A DNA stretch of 64,000 nucleotides from Oscillospiraceae bacterium (GCA_017432615.1 JAFRIV010000017.1:38123-102122); one strand, 5' to 3'. Shown: positions 46,923-56,055, numbered from the stretch's first letter. The notes: a model not told the origin generated them from the sequence alone. Translations and numbers: made by a program.

Positions 46923-47935
46923 ACTGCCGCCTCTGCTTCAGCAGCCTCGAGACGACGGATCATCAGATCACAGATCTCATCCATATCCCCGATGATACCA
47001 TAGTCACAATAGTGAAAGATGGCGGCATCCGGATCCTTGTTGATCGCCACTACTTTCTCGCTGTCTGCAAATCCCGTCACATGGTTGACTGCTCCGGATA
47101 CTCCGAAAGCGAGATAGAGCTTTGGTTTTACAACTATTCCGGACTGCCCGATCACAAGTTTGAAAGGAAGGATCCCTCTGTCAAAGACCGGCCTTGTACA
47201 TCCGAGTTTTCCTCCGAGCAGAGAGGCGAGTTTTCGATACCGCGGAAGGGAATCCGCTCCTTTGATACCGCTCCCTACGCAGACGATTACTTCCGCATCG
47301 GCAATGTTGAGACTGTCATCCGCTTCGTCCGGAGTAAAGGAGAGAATTTTCGTTCGGATCTGATCCGGCGGAAAATCAACAGTTTCCCGGATGATCTCCG
47401 GCTCTCTCCGACCGGTCGGCTGGTATTTGAAAGTACCGGGACGGATTGTGCCGACCTGCGGACGCATGAAAGGAACGGTGATAACAGCCATCATTTTTCC
47501 GCCCACAGCAGGTTCAATGAATTCAATGTCTCCGCTTTCCGGGTTATAAACAAGCTGTGTTGCATCCGATGTACAGCCGGTAGGCAGCCGGCAGGCAAAC
47601 CGCGGCGCAAAGTCTCTGCCGTTGATGGTCCCGCCGACAAAAACAGCGGACGGTCGATATTTCCTGCACAGAACGGTAAACAGATGTGTATAGGCATCCA
47701 CGTTAAAGGGCTCATAACCTGTGCCCGACACGATGATCAGCTTATCGATTCCGGCGTCAAAAATTTTATCCAGTTCACTCTGGGGAAGACCGGAAATAAC
47801 GACTGCTGCAAGTTTTTCACCGGAGGCATCACAGAGCTTTCGGACCTCCGAGCAGAGTTCCAGAGAGACCGTCTGGATCGTCTTGCCGTCATGTTCGATA
47901 TAGACCCACATGTCTCTGTAGTCTGTTTTGTTCAT
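46919..47935 (-). CDS. etfA: Electron transfer flavoprotein alpha subunit
   Basis: This 338-residue Etf alpha subunit has the N-terminal form MWVYIEHDGKTIQTVSLELC common in Etf linked to dehydrogenases of anaerobes. The C-terminal FAD-binding region is VCVGSGIKGADSLPRYRKLA, SRP-like GCTRPVFDRGILPF, IGQSGIVVKPKLYLAFGVSGAVNH and AINKDPDAAIFHYCDYGIIGD. No N-terminal ferredoxin domain is present, unlike LctC of Acetobacterium. It forms a complex with EtfB and probably takes electrons from the GlcD-like subunit. AAAGGAGG precedes the ATG. Confidence 0.93.
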   Translation of the reverse strand: MNKTDYRDMWVYIEHDGKTIQTVSLELCSEVRKLCDASGEKLAAVVISGLPQSELDKIFDAGIDKLIIVSGTGYEPFNVDAYTHLFTVLCRKYRPSAVFVGGTINGRDFAPRFACRLPTGCTSDATQLVYNPESGDIEFIEPAVGGKMMAVITVPFMRPQVGTIRPGTFKYQPTGRREPEIIRETVDFPPDQIRTKILSFTPDEADDSLNIADAEVIVCVGSGIKGADSLPRYRKLASLLGGKLGCTRPVFDRGILPFKLVIGQSGIVVKPKLYLAFGVSGAVNHVTGFADSEKVVAINKDPDAAIFHYCDYGIIGDMDEICDLMIRRLEAAEAEAAV

Positions 47936-47946
47936 GGTATCCTCCT

Positions 47947-48741
47947 TTACAAAACGTCTTTCAACAGGGAGAAGAGCCTGTCAACATCTTTTTCCGGACT
48001 CCCTTCCTGAAGGATCAGGCCGGATTCCCCAACTTCCGGAGGATATGTTCTCGGAACTTTTGTCGGAGAACCAGGATCTCCAATCTGCGAGGGATCAAGT
48101 TCGGGGATCGTATGGGAATTGAAGCGGAGGATCTCTGCCGTCCTGGAATTCTTCCAGCTTTTCAGGTTGGGAATACGCGGATGGAAGTTGGTTTTCTCAA
48201 CGGTAATAAGACAGGGCAGCGTAGCTTCTGTCTTTTCAATCCCGTTTTCCAGTTCCCGCTCCGCAAGGACGGTTTTCTGTTCTTCACAGATGTCACAGAT
48301 ATTTAGGACACCGCTGAGGAGAGAGGCATCAAAACGTTCAGCAAGCTGACTTGCCATCTGGCCGGTAGCGCCGTCCAGGGATTCCTTCCCGCAGAAAATA
48401 AGATCGAATTGACCCAATTGCCTTGCGGCGGAACAAATCACATAGCTTGTTGCAAGGGTATCTGCATTCGCAAAAGCCCTGTCGGAGAGGAGAACTGCAT
48501 GATCAGCTCCAGCAGCCAGGCATTCCCGCAATGCCTCTTCGGCCATATCGGGGCCCATGGTGATGCAGGTAACTTCCCCGCCAAGCTGCTCCTTTACAGA
48601 TACCGCTGCCTCCAGGGCATTGGTATCGAGCGGGTTGAGAATGGAGGGAACGCCCTGCCGGATCAGGCTTCCGGTCTCCGGGTCGATTTTGACCAGATTC
48701 ACATCAGGGACCTGTTTGATGCAGCACAGAATTTTCAGCAT
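47947..48741 (-). CDS. etfB: Electron transfer flavoprotein beta subunit
   Basis: This 264-residue Etf beta subunit has the usual start KILCCIKQVPDVNLVKIDPETGSL, with INPLD-like ILNPLDTNALEAAVSVKEQ and the nucleotide-binding block LIFCGKESLDGATGQMASQLAE. Its ATG lies seven bases inside the end of the dehydrogenase gene, so the two are coupled. In the LctBCD complex the Etf pair links NAD reduction, ferredoxin and lactate oxidation. Confidence 0.93.
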   Translation of the reverse strand: MLKILCCIKQVPDVNLVKIDPETGSLIRQGVPSILNPLDTNALEAAVSVKEQLGGEVTCITMGPDMAEEALRECLAAGADHAVLLSDRAFANADTLATSYVICSAARQLGQFDLIFCGKESLDGATGQMASQLAERFDASLLSGVLNICDICEEQKTVLAERELENGIEKTEATLPCLITVEKTNFHPRIPNLKSWKNSRTAEILRFNSHTIPELDPSQIGDPGSPTKVPRTYPPEVGESGLILQEGSPEKDVDRLFSLLKDVL

Positions 48742-50180
48742 GATTCTGCACCTCCTTCAAGGTCGTGGCACACTTTTCCGGGATTCAGGATAGCGTCCGG
48801 ATCAAACACGGTTTTGATCTGCGTCATAAGGCCGTAAACCGTCTCGCCGACAGACTCGCGGAGATATTGCTTTTTTGCATGGCCGATGGCATGTTCACCC
48901 GATACCTGGCCGCCGAATTCAGCGCACTTGGCATAACTGGCATCCATCAGCTTTTTTACGCGCTTTTTAAATTCATCTTCTTCAAGATCGTTGGAACAGC
49001 AGTAGATGTGCAGGTTGCCGTCGCCTGCATGCCCGAAGGATTTGATATAGACGCCGTATTGATCGGCTTGTTCATGGACAAAGACAAGGAAAGGAGCAAT
49101 CTTATCAACAGGGACGACCACGTCCATTTCATCCAGAAGTTTGGACTGTGCTTCAATCACCGTCAGGAAGGCGCTTCTGGCGGCCCACACATCCTTTTTC
49201 AGAGTATCCGTCCAGATTACAAGGGTATCGTAAGCACCTGTCTGCTCTGCAATTTTACCCAGCCGGTCCATCTTTGGCACAAGCTCCTGCTCGCTGTTTC
49301 CGACCAGCGTTACCAGAATATAAGCACCGGCTTCTTTTCCGTTGACAACAGTGGGAAAGATGTGATTCCCCGTAAATTCCGCAGAGGAATCGATCACGTC
49401 CCGTTCGGCAAATTCTATAGACTGGGGATCCAGATTGGCAAGCTTGATGGAAGGAACTGCTGCGATCGCAGTGGCAATATCATGGAAAGGCAGCATAAGG
49501 GTAACGTCTTTCTCCGGTTTGGGAATCAGCTTTAAAGTAAGTTCCGTGATAATGCCAAGTGTTCCTTCGGAACCGATCATCAGATGGAGAAGATTGTATC
49601 CGGAGGAGGTCTTGCAGACACTCTTTCCCAACTGTATGACTTCCCCGCTTGGAAGAACAACTGTCATAGCCAGAACGTAATCCCTGGTAACGCCGTATTT
49701 TACGGCGCGCATCCCGCCTGCGTTGGTGCTCACATTTCCTCCGACGGTTGCGGTTTTTTCACCGGGATCGGGCGGGTACATGACGCCATGAGCCAGGGCA
49801 TCCGCAGCGAGATCACACAGCAGCACACCCGGCTGGATCCGCACGCAGAGATTGCGCATGTCATATTCCAGGATCCGATTCATTTTTTCGGTGGAAAGCA
49901 CGATCCCTCCACAGACCGGAACACACCCGCCTACAAGCCCGGTGCCCGCACCCCGCACTGTGACAGGAATCTTTTCCCGGCTGCATACTTTCATAATAGC
50001 AGCGATCTCTTCGGTGCTTTCCGCAAGACAGACAGCTTCCGGCAGCACCTTCCCGTAGATCGGCATCTCATCGTGGGCATAGTCCGGCTTGATGGAATCA
50101 CCGGCTGAGAACCGCTGCTTCCCGACGATTGCCTGCAGCTCTTCCGCAACCACCTGTGTCAGTTTGTTGTATTTGGCCAT
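48735..50180 (-). CDS. FAD-linked 2-hydroxyacid dehydrogenase (LctD/GlcD type)
   Basis: This 481-residue flavoenzyme of the GlcD/LctD family oxidises a 2-hydroxyacid such as D-lactate to the 2-keto acid. The FAD-binding PCMH domain shows VTVRGAGTGLVGGCVPVCGG, PPDPGEKTATVGGNVSTNAGG, and GSEGTLGIITELTLKL. The C-terminal domain carries GHAGDGNLHIYC and GGQVSGEHAIGHAKK, with the metal/substrate histidines. A strong AAAGGAGG site precedes the ATG. Together with EtfB and EtfA it gives an electron-confurcating-type dehydrogenase. The real hydroxyacid may not be lactate. Confidence 0.9.
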   Translation of the reverse strand: MAKYNKLTQVVAEELQAIVGKQRFSAGDSIKPDYAHDEMPIYGKVLPEAVCLAESTEEIAAIMKVCSREKIPVTVRGAGTGLVGGCVPVCGGIVLSTEKMNRILEYDMRNLCVRIQPGVLLCDLAADALAHGVMYPPDPGEKTATVGGNVSTNAGGMRAVKYGVTRDYVLAMTVVLPSGEVIQLGKSVCKTSSGYNLLHLMIGSEGTLGIITELTLKLIPKPEKDVTLMLPFHDIATAIAAVPSIKLANLDPQSIEFAERDVIDSSAEFTGNHIFPTVVNGKEAGAYILVTLVGNSEQELVPKMDRLGKIAEQTGAYDTLVIWTDTLKKDVWAARSAFLTVIEAQSKLLDEMDVVVPVDKIAPFLVFVHEQADQYGVYIKSFGHAGDGNLHIYCCSNDLEEDEFKKRVKKLMDASYAKCAEFGGQVSGEHAIGHAKKQYLRESVGETVYGLMTQIKTVFDPDAILNPGKVCHDLEGGAESC

Positions 50181-50207
50181 AGGTCCTCCTTTACTTGTTT
50201 ATAGAGA

Positions 50208-51140
50208 TTATAAAGCGGATTGAGTATCGTTCGGATCTCCGTTGCGCGCAAGGTCATATTCGTGGCTCCAGTCGATGTCACGATAAGGGATGCCCCGGGG
50301 ATCGGTCCGTATAAATTCGGTCAGCAGATCAAGCATCTCTTCCGTCCAGGTGTTCAGGTCGATCTGGGCAGTTGTAAAGCGGTTGGCCGTGATCATTTCA
50401 AATCCGAAAATGTCCTTGATCTGGGTCTTTGCACCGTTTTCTACCACTTCCACGACCAGCTGGGGAGGAATAAACAGTACGCCCCCGCTGCATCCGTATA
50501 CGATGTCGCCCGGAAGACATAGCGCCGCATGCTCTCCGTCTCCCATTCTTACCGGGGCGTTGAAACTGAGCATGGCAAAATCCCGGATGGGAGTGGGGTC
50601 GATACCGCGGTAATAGACGTTGATGCCGTCTACCTTCTGCATCTGTTCAATATCCCGGATCCCGCCCCAGATGACCGCTCCGCCGGTATGCGTTTTCGTC
50701 TTGATGGCAGTCGTCAGATTTCCGCCGACAAAGGTACCTTTATAGATCTTGTCATACATATCGATAACCGCGACATCCCGATCTCTCAAAGAGTCGATGA
50801 CCCACTGGTTCGGCGTGCCGGTATATCCCTGGCTCTTGGCCTGGGCCATGGAAGCTTCATAATAATCTGGCCGTTTCGGACCGTAGGAGGCAGTGACTGC
50901 CCGACCGATCATTTTGCAGTTCAACTCCCCGTTTTCCCGGAATTCCGGGTGAAGAGATTTCATTGCGAGGAACTGGTTTTCATAGCCCTGAACAAAAATG
51001 GGCTTCCAGAGTTCTTCCAGAGTCATTTTGCGGATCTCTTCGAGATACTTGTCTGCGACATACGGCCGTCCGTCCGGCAGCCGCTCTCCCTTCCATTCAG
51101 GGGTCAGTGCGATAACATCTTCCGGATTGTTAAAATACAT
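50208..51140 (-). CDS. RraA-like family protein (aldolase/decarboxylase fold), paralog 1
   Basis: This 310-residue protein is an RraA/demethylmenaquinone-methyltransferase-like enzyme. Characterised relatives cleave 4-hydroxy-4-methyl-2-oxoglutarate or decarboxylate oxaloacetate. The catalytic Arg-Asp pair is visible in VIWGGIRDIEQM. The later loop reads GDIVYGCSGGVLFIP, where most members have an Asp-rich DxDG, so metal or substrate binding may differ. It also has a long N-terminal extension of about 60 residues. It sits between the YcxB-like gene and the dehydrogenase. The substrate is unknown. Confidence 0.82.
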   Translation of the reverse strand: MYFNNPEDVIALTPEWKGERLPDGRPYVADKYLEEIRKMTLEELWKPIFVQGYENQFLAMKSLHPEFRENGELNCKMIGRAVTASYGPKRPDYYEASMAQAKSQGYTGTPNQWVIDSLRDRDVAVIDMYDKIYKGTFVGGNLTTAIKTKTHTGGAVIWGGIRDIEQMQKVDGINVYYRGIDPTPIRDFAMLSFNAPVRMGDGEHAALCLPGDIVYGCSGGVLFIPPQLVVEVVENGAKTQIKDIFGFEMITANRFTTAQIDLNTWTEEMLDLLTEFIRTDPRGIPYRDIDWSHEYDLARNGDPNDTQSAL

Positions 51141-51160
51141 TTTTCACTCCCTCTTTTATG

Positions 51161-51754
51161 TTAGAATCTGTGATGATCATTCAGTCGTTCCCCTTCAAAA
51201 CCGGAGCTCCTGCTTCCCAGCAGTTCCCGCAGGCTGTTGATGTTGAAGTTCCAGAAAGTGGAGGGGCTTGACCATTTTTGCCCTGATTTTTCTGAAAGCA
51301 GTTCTTTCAGACCGTCCAACCCTCCTTCTCCGTAGACAGAGGAATTATTGACCATATAGGCGGACTCTTTGGTAATATACAGATATAAATATTTTCTGTC
51401 GTCAATAAGCCGGATCAGGTTGGAATAAGGGATTTCTCCGCTCTTCTTGCTGTCCCGAAAGCCTGCTTCCGAAAAATAATATTCGGAGGAAGGGTACTTC
51501 CCGCTGAGTTGAGCAAGGATCTTTCGGGCGTTGCTTTTTGCACGCACGTTCAGCCCGGCTATCATTACACAGCCAAGGAACAGACAGAAATACGAAGTAA
51601 TCATGCCGGTATGAAAAGTAAACACACCGTACAGGATCATGGCAATGGATAGGAGAATGCTCACAATTTTGCGCCGGATCTGAAAAGTATTATACTGCAT
51701 CAGCACAAGTTTTTCGATGGTTTCGGCATTGTGTTTCATCAGGGCAGTATACAT
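51161..51754 (-). CDS. YcxB-like membrane protein
   Basis: This small membrane protein has two helices (about IRRKIVSILLSIAMILYGVF and MITSYFCLFLGCVMIAGL) and a C-terminal YcxB-like domain (SEAGFRDSKKSGEIPYSNLI...DRKYLYLYITKESAYMV). The frame opens at 51844 inside the dehydratase gene, but the start is uncertain. The ATG at 51752-51754 gives 197 residues and the expected N-terminus; another follows at 51739. No clear ribosome site is seen, so translation probably depends on the upstream gene. Its role in a catabolic operon is not obvious. Confidence 0.6.
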   Translation of the reverse strand: MYTALMKHNAETIEKLVLMQYNTFQIRRKIVSILLSIAMILYGVFTFHTGMITSYFCLFLGCVMIAGLNVRAKSNARKILAQLSGKYPSSEYYFSEAGFRDSKKSGEIPYSNLIRLIDDRKYLYLYITKESAYMVNNSSVYGEGGLDGLKELLSEKSGQKWSSPSTFWNFNINSLRELLGSRSSGFEGERLNDHHRF

Positions 51755-51800
51755 GATCGCAGGCGGATGCGCGGAAGCGGCATTCCCCTGATTTGGTAAC

Positions 51801-53147
51801 TCAGCTCCAGATCCTGTCATTGGAAAACTCACGGTTCCATTCATCGGTCGGTTCCCACATGCCGGGTATATTGGGATTGATATGCTCTGCCAGGAGTTCT
51901 TCGTTCAGGCTTTCTATCCCGAGCCCCGGTCCGTCCGGAACGTTGTAATACCCGTTTTCCATGATGGGCTTTTCGCCGACAAGGTGTACCATATCTTTCC
52001 ACCATGGGACTTCCACAGAGTGATATTCTGCTGCAAGGACATTGTGCATGGCGGCAGCGGTATGGATTGCAGCCAGGCATCCTACAGGACTCTCCGCCAT
52101 ATGCACAGCGACGGCCACACCGTTTTCATCCGCCATGTCGGCGATTTTTTTCAGTTCCAAAGCACCGCCGCAGGTAAGGATATCCGGATGAATAACAGAC
52201 ACACCGCCTCCTTTGATCAGCGGCTCAAAACCTTCTTTGAGATAGATATCTTCTCCGGTGCATACAGGGATCGCGGTTGCGCAACGCAGACGCTGATACT
52301 GCTCGGTATACATCCACGGCGTGAGATCTTCGACCCAGGCGAGGTTGTATTTTTCCATCCGGCGGCAGAAGCGTATACAGCTTTCAAGCTGCACGTGGCC
52401 AAAGTGGTCCACCGCAAGCGGTATTTCATACCCGATTACTTCACGTACTTCCTTCAGGTAGTCTTCCAGATAATCCAGCCCTTTTTCCGTAATTTGGATG
52501 CCGGTGTTCGGATGGCTTGTGGTGACGATCTGATAACTCCTCTGGTGCTTTACCATATCCGGAGTGACGGATCCGCCCTGCACATTGAGAATATGGGAGG
52601 CATACTGTTTCATTTCATCGAGGAAGCCGAGAGGAGCACAAAGAGCACCGGGAACATCCATCAGAAGCCCGATTCCGAGATCCATTTTCAGAAAGGTAAA
52701 TCCCATTTCCATCCTGCGCTTGAGAGCCAGCCCCATCGCATGTCCGGAGTTGTCCTTGCCGTCCACGTCGGTGTCACAGTAGACACGGATCCTGTCGCGA
52801 TATTTTCCGCCAAGCAGCTGCCACACGGGAACCCCCCACGCTTTTCCCGCCAGATCCCATAGCGCTATTTCAATGCCGCTTACGCCGCCGCCCTGCCGGG
52901 AAGGACCGCCGAACTGTTTGATTTTATGAAAGATCCGGTCTACATCGCAGGGGTTTTCTCCCAGGATCCTGCTCTTGAGCATGAGCGCATAGGTTTTCGA
53001 GGATGCGTCGCGGACTTCTCCATAACCCACCAAACCCTGATTGGTATACAGTTTCAGCAATGTGCAGCGCTTCGGGGCACCGTCAATATCGCAGAAACGC
53101 ATATCGGTAATGCGCAGCGTAGAAGGGTCAATTGTTCTGTTATCCAT
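51801..53147 (-). CDS. Enolase-superfamily sugar-acid dehydratase (mandelate racemase-like)
   Basis: This 448-residue enzyme has the N-terminal capping domain and C-terminal barrel of the mandelate racemase group, whose members dehydrate sugar acids such as fuconate, rhamnonate, galactonate or mannonate. Likely metal ligands and catalytic residues lie in FLKMDLG (Lys), AVDHFGHVQ (Asp), WVEDLTPW (Glu), CTGEDIY (Glu) and VHMAESP (His). The ATG at 53145-53147 is preferred because AAGGAAG precedes it; an earlier in-frame start lacks one. It is the first gene of the leftward island operon. The substrate cannot be read from sequence alone. Confidence 0.85.
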   Translation of the reverse strand: MDNRTIDPSTLRITDMRFCDIDGAPKRCTLLKLYTNQGLVGYGEVRDASSKTYALMLKSRILGENPCDVDRIFHKIKQFGGPSRQGGGVSGIEIALWDLAGKAWGVPVWQLLGGKYRDRIRVYCDTDVDGKDNSGHAMGLALKRRMEMGFTFLKMDLGIGLLMDVPGALCAPLGFLDEMKQYASHILNVQGGSVTPDMVKHQRSYQIVTTSHPNTGIQITEKGLDYLEDYLKEVREVIGYEIPLAVDHFGHVQLESCIRFCRRMEKYNLAWVEDLTPWMYTEQYQRLRCATAIPVCTGEDIYLKEGFEPLIKGGGVSVIHPDILTCGGALELKKIADMADENGVAVAVHMAESPVGCLAAIHTAAAMHNVLAAEYHSVEVPWWKDMVHLVGEKPIMENGYYNVPDGPGLGIESLNEELLAEHINPNIPGMWEPTDEWNREFSNDRIWS

Positions 53148-53231
53148 TATGAAAGACTTCCTTTCCTGCTGCCGGAACTGTGAATCCGGCAATTTGTACA
53201 ATTTGGGGGATATTTATACCAGGTATTTTAT

Positions 53232-53260
53232 ATATTATTGTGATTAATTGCGGTTGTCAA
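53232..53260 (-). promoter_or_regulatory. Promoter of the dehydratase-lct operon
   Basis: On the minus strand: consensus TTGACA (53255-53260), 17 bp, TAATAT (53232-53237). Its leader of about 80 nt contains the palindrome TTGTACAA. Confidence 0.8.
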
Positions 53261-53314
53261 TATATTTCCTATGGTGAAATATCCTGCAAAGATCGTTTCC
53301 GATCACGAAAAAGA

Positions 53315-53342
53315 TTGACTAAAGATCCTGCAATGATAAAAT
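53315..53342 (+). promoter_or_regulatory. Promoter of the SDR-lactonase operon
   Basis: TTGACT (53315-53320), 16 bp, TAAAAT (53337-53342). The word ATCCTGCAA occurs in the spacer (53325) and again 44 bp upstream (53281), about four helical turns apart. Confidence 0.72.
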
Positions 53343-53380
53343 AAGCAATATCAGCAATATGGGAAAGCGAGGGAAAGAAT

Positions 53381-54133
53381 ATGTTTGACCTTCACGGAAA
53401 AACCGCTCTGATCACGGGCGCAAGCCGCGGGATCGGCAGGTCGATCCTGCTGGCCTATGCGGATCATGGCGCAGATGTGATCCTTCATTGCCGAAAGCCG
53501 GGTGAGCGTTCTGATCAGGTGATTCGGCAGGCGGAAGCCAGTGGCGTCAGATGCTATGCAGTCTACGCAGATATGGCCGAACGGAGCGGACCGCAGAAAC
53601 TGATCGACGGCGTCAAAGCCCTTGGCCTGCAGGTGGATATCCTGGTGCTGGGGGCATCTGTTGAGATCCGAAATTCCTGGACAGAGATTACCGACGAACA
53701 GTTCGACCTGCAGATGGATACCAATCTCCGTGCACCGATGAAGCTGATGCAGCAGTTTATTCCGGAGATGCAGAAGAGGCATTGGGGGCGTGTAATCACG
53801 ATGGGAAGCGTACAGCAGGTGAAACCGATCCCGCCTTTGCTGGTCTATTCCGCAATCAAGGCGGCACAGTATAATATGGTGCTTTCCCTGGCTCCTCAGA
53901 TCGCCCCTGACGGGGTAACGATCAACAATCTCGCTCCCGGCGCTATCCGCACAGACCGGAATGCCGAAGCTCTGTCAGACCCTGCCTATGAAAAACATGT
54001 GGAATCGCTGATCCCTGTGCGGTATATCGGGCAGCCGGACGACATTGCGGCAATTGCCGTTTATCTGGCAAGCGAAGAAAGCAAATATATGACAGGGCAG
54101 AATATCATCATTGCAGGAGGCAAGGACCTCTGA
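53381..54133 (+). CDS. SDR oxidoreductase, paralog 2
   Basis: This 250-residue short-chain dehydrogenase has TGASRGIG near the N-terminus, a variant LVLGAS where most have NNAG, and the catalytic Ser, Tyr and Lys in GSVQQVKPIPPLLVYSAIK. A PGAIRTDRNAE segment follows the active site. It overlaps the lactonase gene by one base (TGATG), so the pair is coupled. Together they resemble a sugar dehydrogenase plus lactonase that convert an aldose to the aldonic acid. Confidence 0.85.
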   Translation: MFDLHGKTALITGASRGIGRSILLAYADHGADVILHCRKPGERSDQVIRQAEASGVRCYAVYADMAERSGPQKLIDGVKALGLQVDILVLGASVEIRNSWTEITDEQFDLQMDTNLRAPMKLMQQFIPEMQKRHWGRVITMGSVQQVKPIPPLLVYSAIKAAQYNMVLSLAPQIAPDGVTINNLAPGAIRTDRNAEALSDPAYEKHVESLIPVRYIGQPDDIAAIAVYLASEESKYMTGQNIIIAGGKDL

Positions 54134-55119
54134 TGATCATTTACATTGCCTCCAGGTCAGAAGACAGGATTCTGCGATGCACGCTGACGGAAGAAGGAAA
54201 ACTTGTGCTTTTGGATCAGACACCTGCTGATCAGCCTGCCTGGCTCTGCAGAGAAGGAAATCTTCTGTATGCGCTTTTGCGGGAACCCTTTCAGCTGATG
54301 AGCGGAGTGGAAATCTATCGAATAGAGCAGGGCGGTGCACTGACGCTCCTCTCGAAAACAAGGAGCACGCACGGGCTCTATTCCGCGCATCTCTATGCGG
54401 AAAACGGGAATATCTGGATTGCCAATTATATCGAAGGGACTGTTGCTCTGCTGTACCGGGACGCCGGGAGGGAAGCTTTTATACAGGATAAGATTGTGGC
54501 TTTCACCGGCTCCGGCCCGGATCGGGAACGACAGAAAAGCTCTCATCCGCACTGTATCACACCGACGCCTGACAGAAGATATCTCTGCGTAAACGACCTT
54601 GGAACAGACAGGATCTATCTTCTCACAAAGGACCTCGAACCGGTATCCAATTGTGAGCTCCCCGCTGGTTGCGGTCCGCGGCACCTTGTGTTTTCTCCGG
54701 GCGGGAGGTTCGGATATTCCGTAAACGAAATGGGGTCTTCCGTTTCCGTCCTGAAATATGACGATGGAAAACTGAACATTATAAAAACGGTTTCTTCATT
54801 GCCGGCCGGCATTTCCGTGCCCAATACGGCATCGGGGATCCAGCTTTCAGAGGACGGCAGCAGGCTGTATGTCTCCAACCGCGGGCATGACAGCGTTTCC
54901 GTTTTTCGGGTGGAAGGGTCGGAGCTCTCGCTCCTCGGCTCTTTCTCTGCCGGAGGTGTTTCGCCTCGGGTGATAACACTGGCGGGGGATTTTCTTCTTT
55001 GCGCCAATGAGCTTTCCGACAATGTCACGGTGTTTCCTCTGAAACATGGTATTCCGAATGCATTCGCTGACTGTTTAACGGTGAAAATGCCGTGGGGGAT
55101 CCTTGCAGCAGAAATATAA
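54133..55119 (+). CDS. Lactonase, 6-phosphogluconolactonase (Pgl/YbhE) family
   Basis: This 328-residue protein has the seven-bladed beta-propeller of the lactonase family. The metal/substrate blocks HPHCITPTPDRRYLCVNDLG and AGCGPRHLVFSPGGRF are present, along with the repeated SxDGxxLYVSNRGHDSVSVF blade ends. Members hydrolyse sugar lactones or 3-carboxy-muconolactone. It is coupled to the SDR upstream. With no glucose-6-phosphate dehydrogenase nearby, a non-phosphorylated sugar lactone is more likely than 6-phosphogluconolactone. Confidence 0.85.
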   Translation: MIIYIASRSEDRILRCTLTEEGKLVLLDQTPADQPAWLCREGNLLYALLREPFQLMSGVEIYRIEQGGALTLLSKTRSTHGLYSAHLYAENGNIWIANYIEGTVALLYRDAGREAFIQDKIVAFTGSGPDRERQKSSHPHCITPTPDRRYLCVNDLGTDRIYLLTKDLEPVSNCELPAGCGPRHLVFSPGGRFGYSVNEMGSSVSVLKYDDGKLNIIKTVSSLPAGISVPNTASGIQLSEDGSRLYVSNRGHDSVSVFRVEGSELSLLGSFSAGGVSPRVITLAGDFLLCANELSDNVTVFPLKHGIPNAFADCLTVKMPWGILAAEI

Positions 55120-55176
55120 GCAGACAGGGCAGTTATCTGCAATCTAAAGAATATCCGTGCAGAAGGGATCTTGCGG

Positions 55177-55962
55177 TCATTCTGCAGTATCGGGCAGTTC
55201 TTCCAACCGCTTTGCAGCGTTACTTGCAACGGCGATTTGAGGGGCTGCTTTTGCCACTTCCGAATAATAGGCACGGGCGAAGGCAATCTCCCCAAGCTGT
55301 TCGTTGAACCGGCCAAGGAGATACTTGACGGTTAACTGATAATACCGTGTAGCCGTGGGGGAGAGAAGGCCTCGGACAACTTCGTAATCCTCTTTTGTCG
55401 CTTTTCCTTCGAGCAGATGGATTTTAACCTGTAGCAGATCAAGGATCGGCTTCTGGGAGACTTCACCTGCGGAAACCAGTTCTTCCAATTTTAGATATTC
55501 CTCCCTGGCAGCGCCGGGCATTTCCTGAGCACAGTAGAGTTCACAGCGATTCCCAGCAAGAATCGCTTCACATTGCCTCCGTTTTTTTCCGGTAAACACA
55601 GGTACGGAATCCAGAACGGCAAGTGCCTTCTGATATTGACCTTCAGCGGCATAGGCATTGCTGAGATAGCATTTCATGGTAAAAAGAATGTTTTTTCGAA
55701 TGTTTGCTTTGCGAAGGAGCGGCTGATAGACAGCAATAAAGTCGTGAGGGTTTAATTGCGCATAAAACAGGTTAAGGATCCTCCTGTGGAGCATAAATGC
55801 GGATATGGAAGCAATCAGCCAGGAGAGGAATACGCCTGTGAGGGTGATGGCCAGTATCGCATACCATGGCTTGTGGTCATGAAGCAACCCTGCGGCAACC
55901 AGAAAGCAGAGGCTCAGACCGGCTGTAAAATACCCTTTGGATTTGGAAAAAAGATTGATCAT
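55177..55962 (-). CDS. TPR-like membrane protein of unknown function
   Basis: This 261-residue protein has two N-terminal hydrophobic helices (about 10-28 and 35-58). A helical repeat region follows that looks like tetratricopeptide repeats: AYAAEGQYQKALAVLDSV and LLGRFNEQLGEIAFARAYYS. It may be a membrane-tethered scaffold. It is monocistronic, convergent to the lactonase, and unlike the catabolic neighbours. The ribosome site is weak (GGGGA). Confidence 0.7.
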   Translation of the reverse strand: MINLFSKSKGYFTAGLSLCFLVAAGLLHDHKPWYAILAITLTGVFLSWLIASISAFMLHRRILNLFYAQLNPHDFIAVYQPLLRKANIRKNILFTMKCYLSNAYAAEGQYQKALAVLDSVPVFTGKKRRQCEAILAGNRCELYCAQEMPGAAREEYLKLEELVSAGEVSQKPILDLLQVKIHLLEGKATKEDYEVVRGLLSPTATRYYQLTVKYLLGRFNEQLGEIAFARAYYSEVAKAAPQIAVASNAAKRLEELPDTAE

Positions 55963-56000
55963 GATAGTTCTATCCCCACAGCTGTCTCATTTCTAATATG

Positions 56001-56030
56001 AATATATCCCTGCATAGCGCGGGAAAGCAA
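56001..56030 (-). promoter_or_regulatory. Promoter of the TPR-like gene
   Basis: On the minus strand: TTGCTT (56025-56030), 18 bp, TATATT (56001-56006). Confidence 0.6.
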
Positions 56031-56055
56031 GAAAATTCGGCAGGAAAACACCTTC

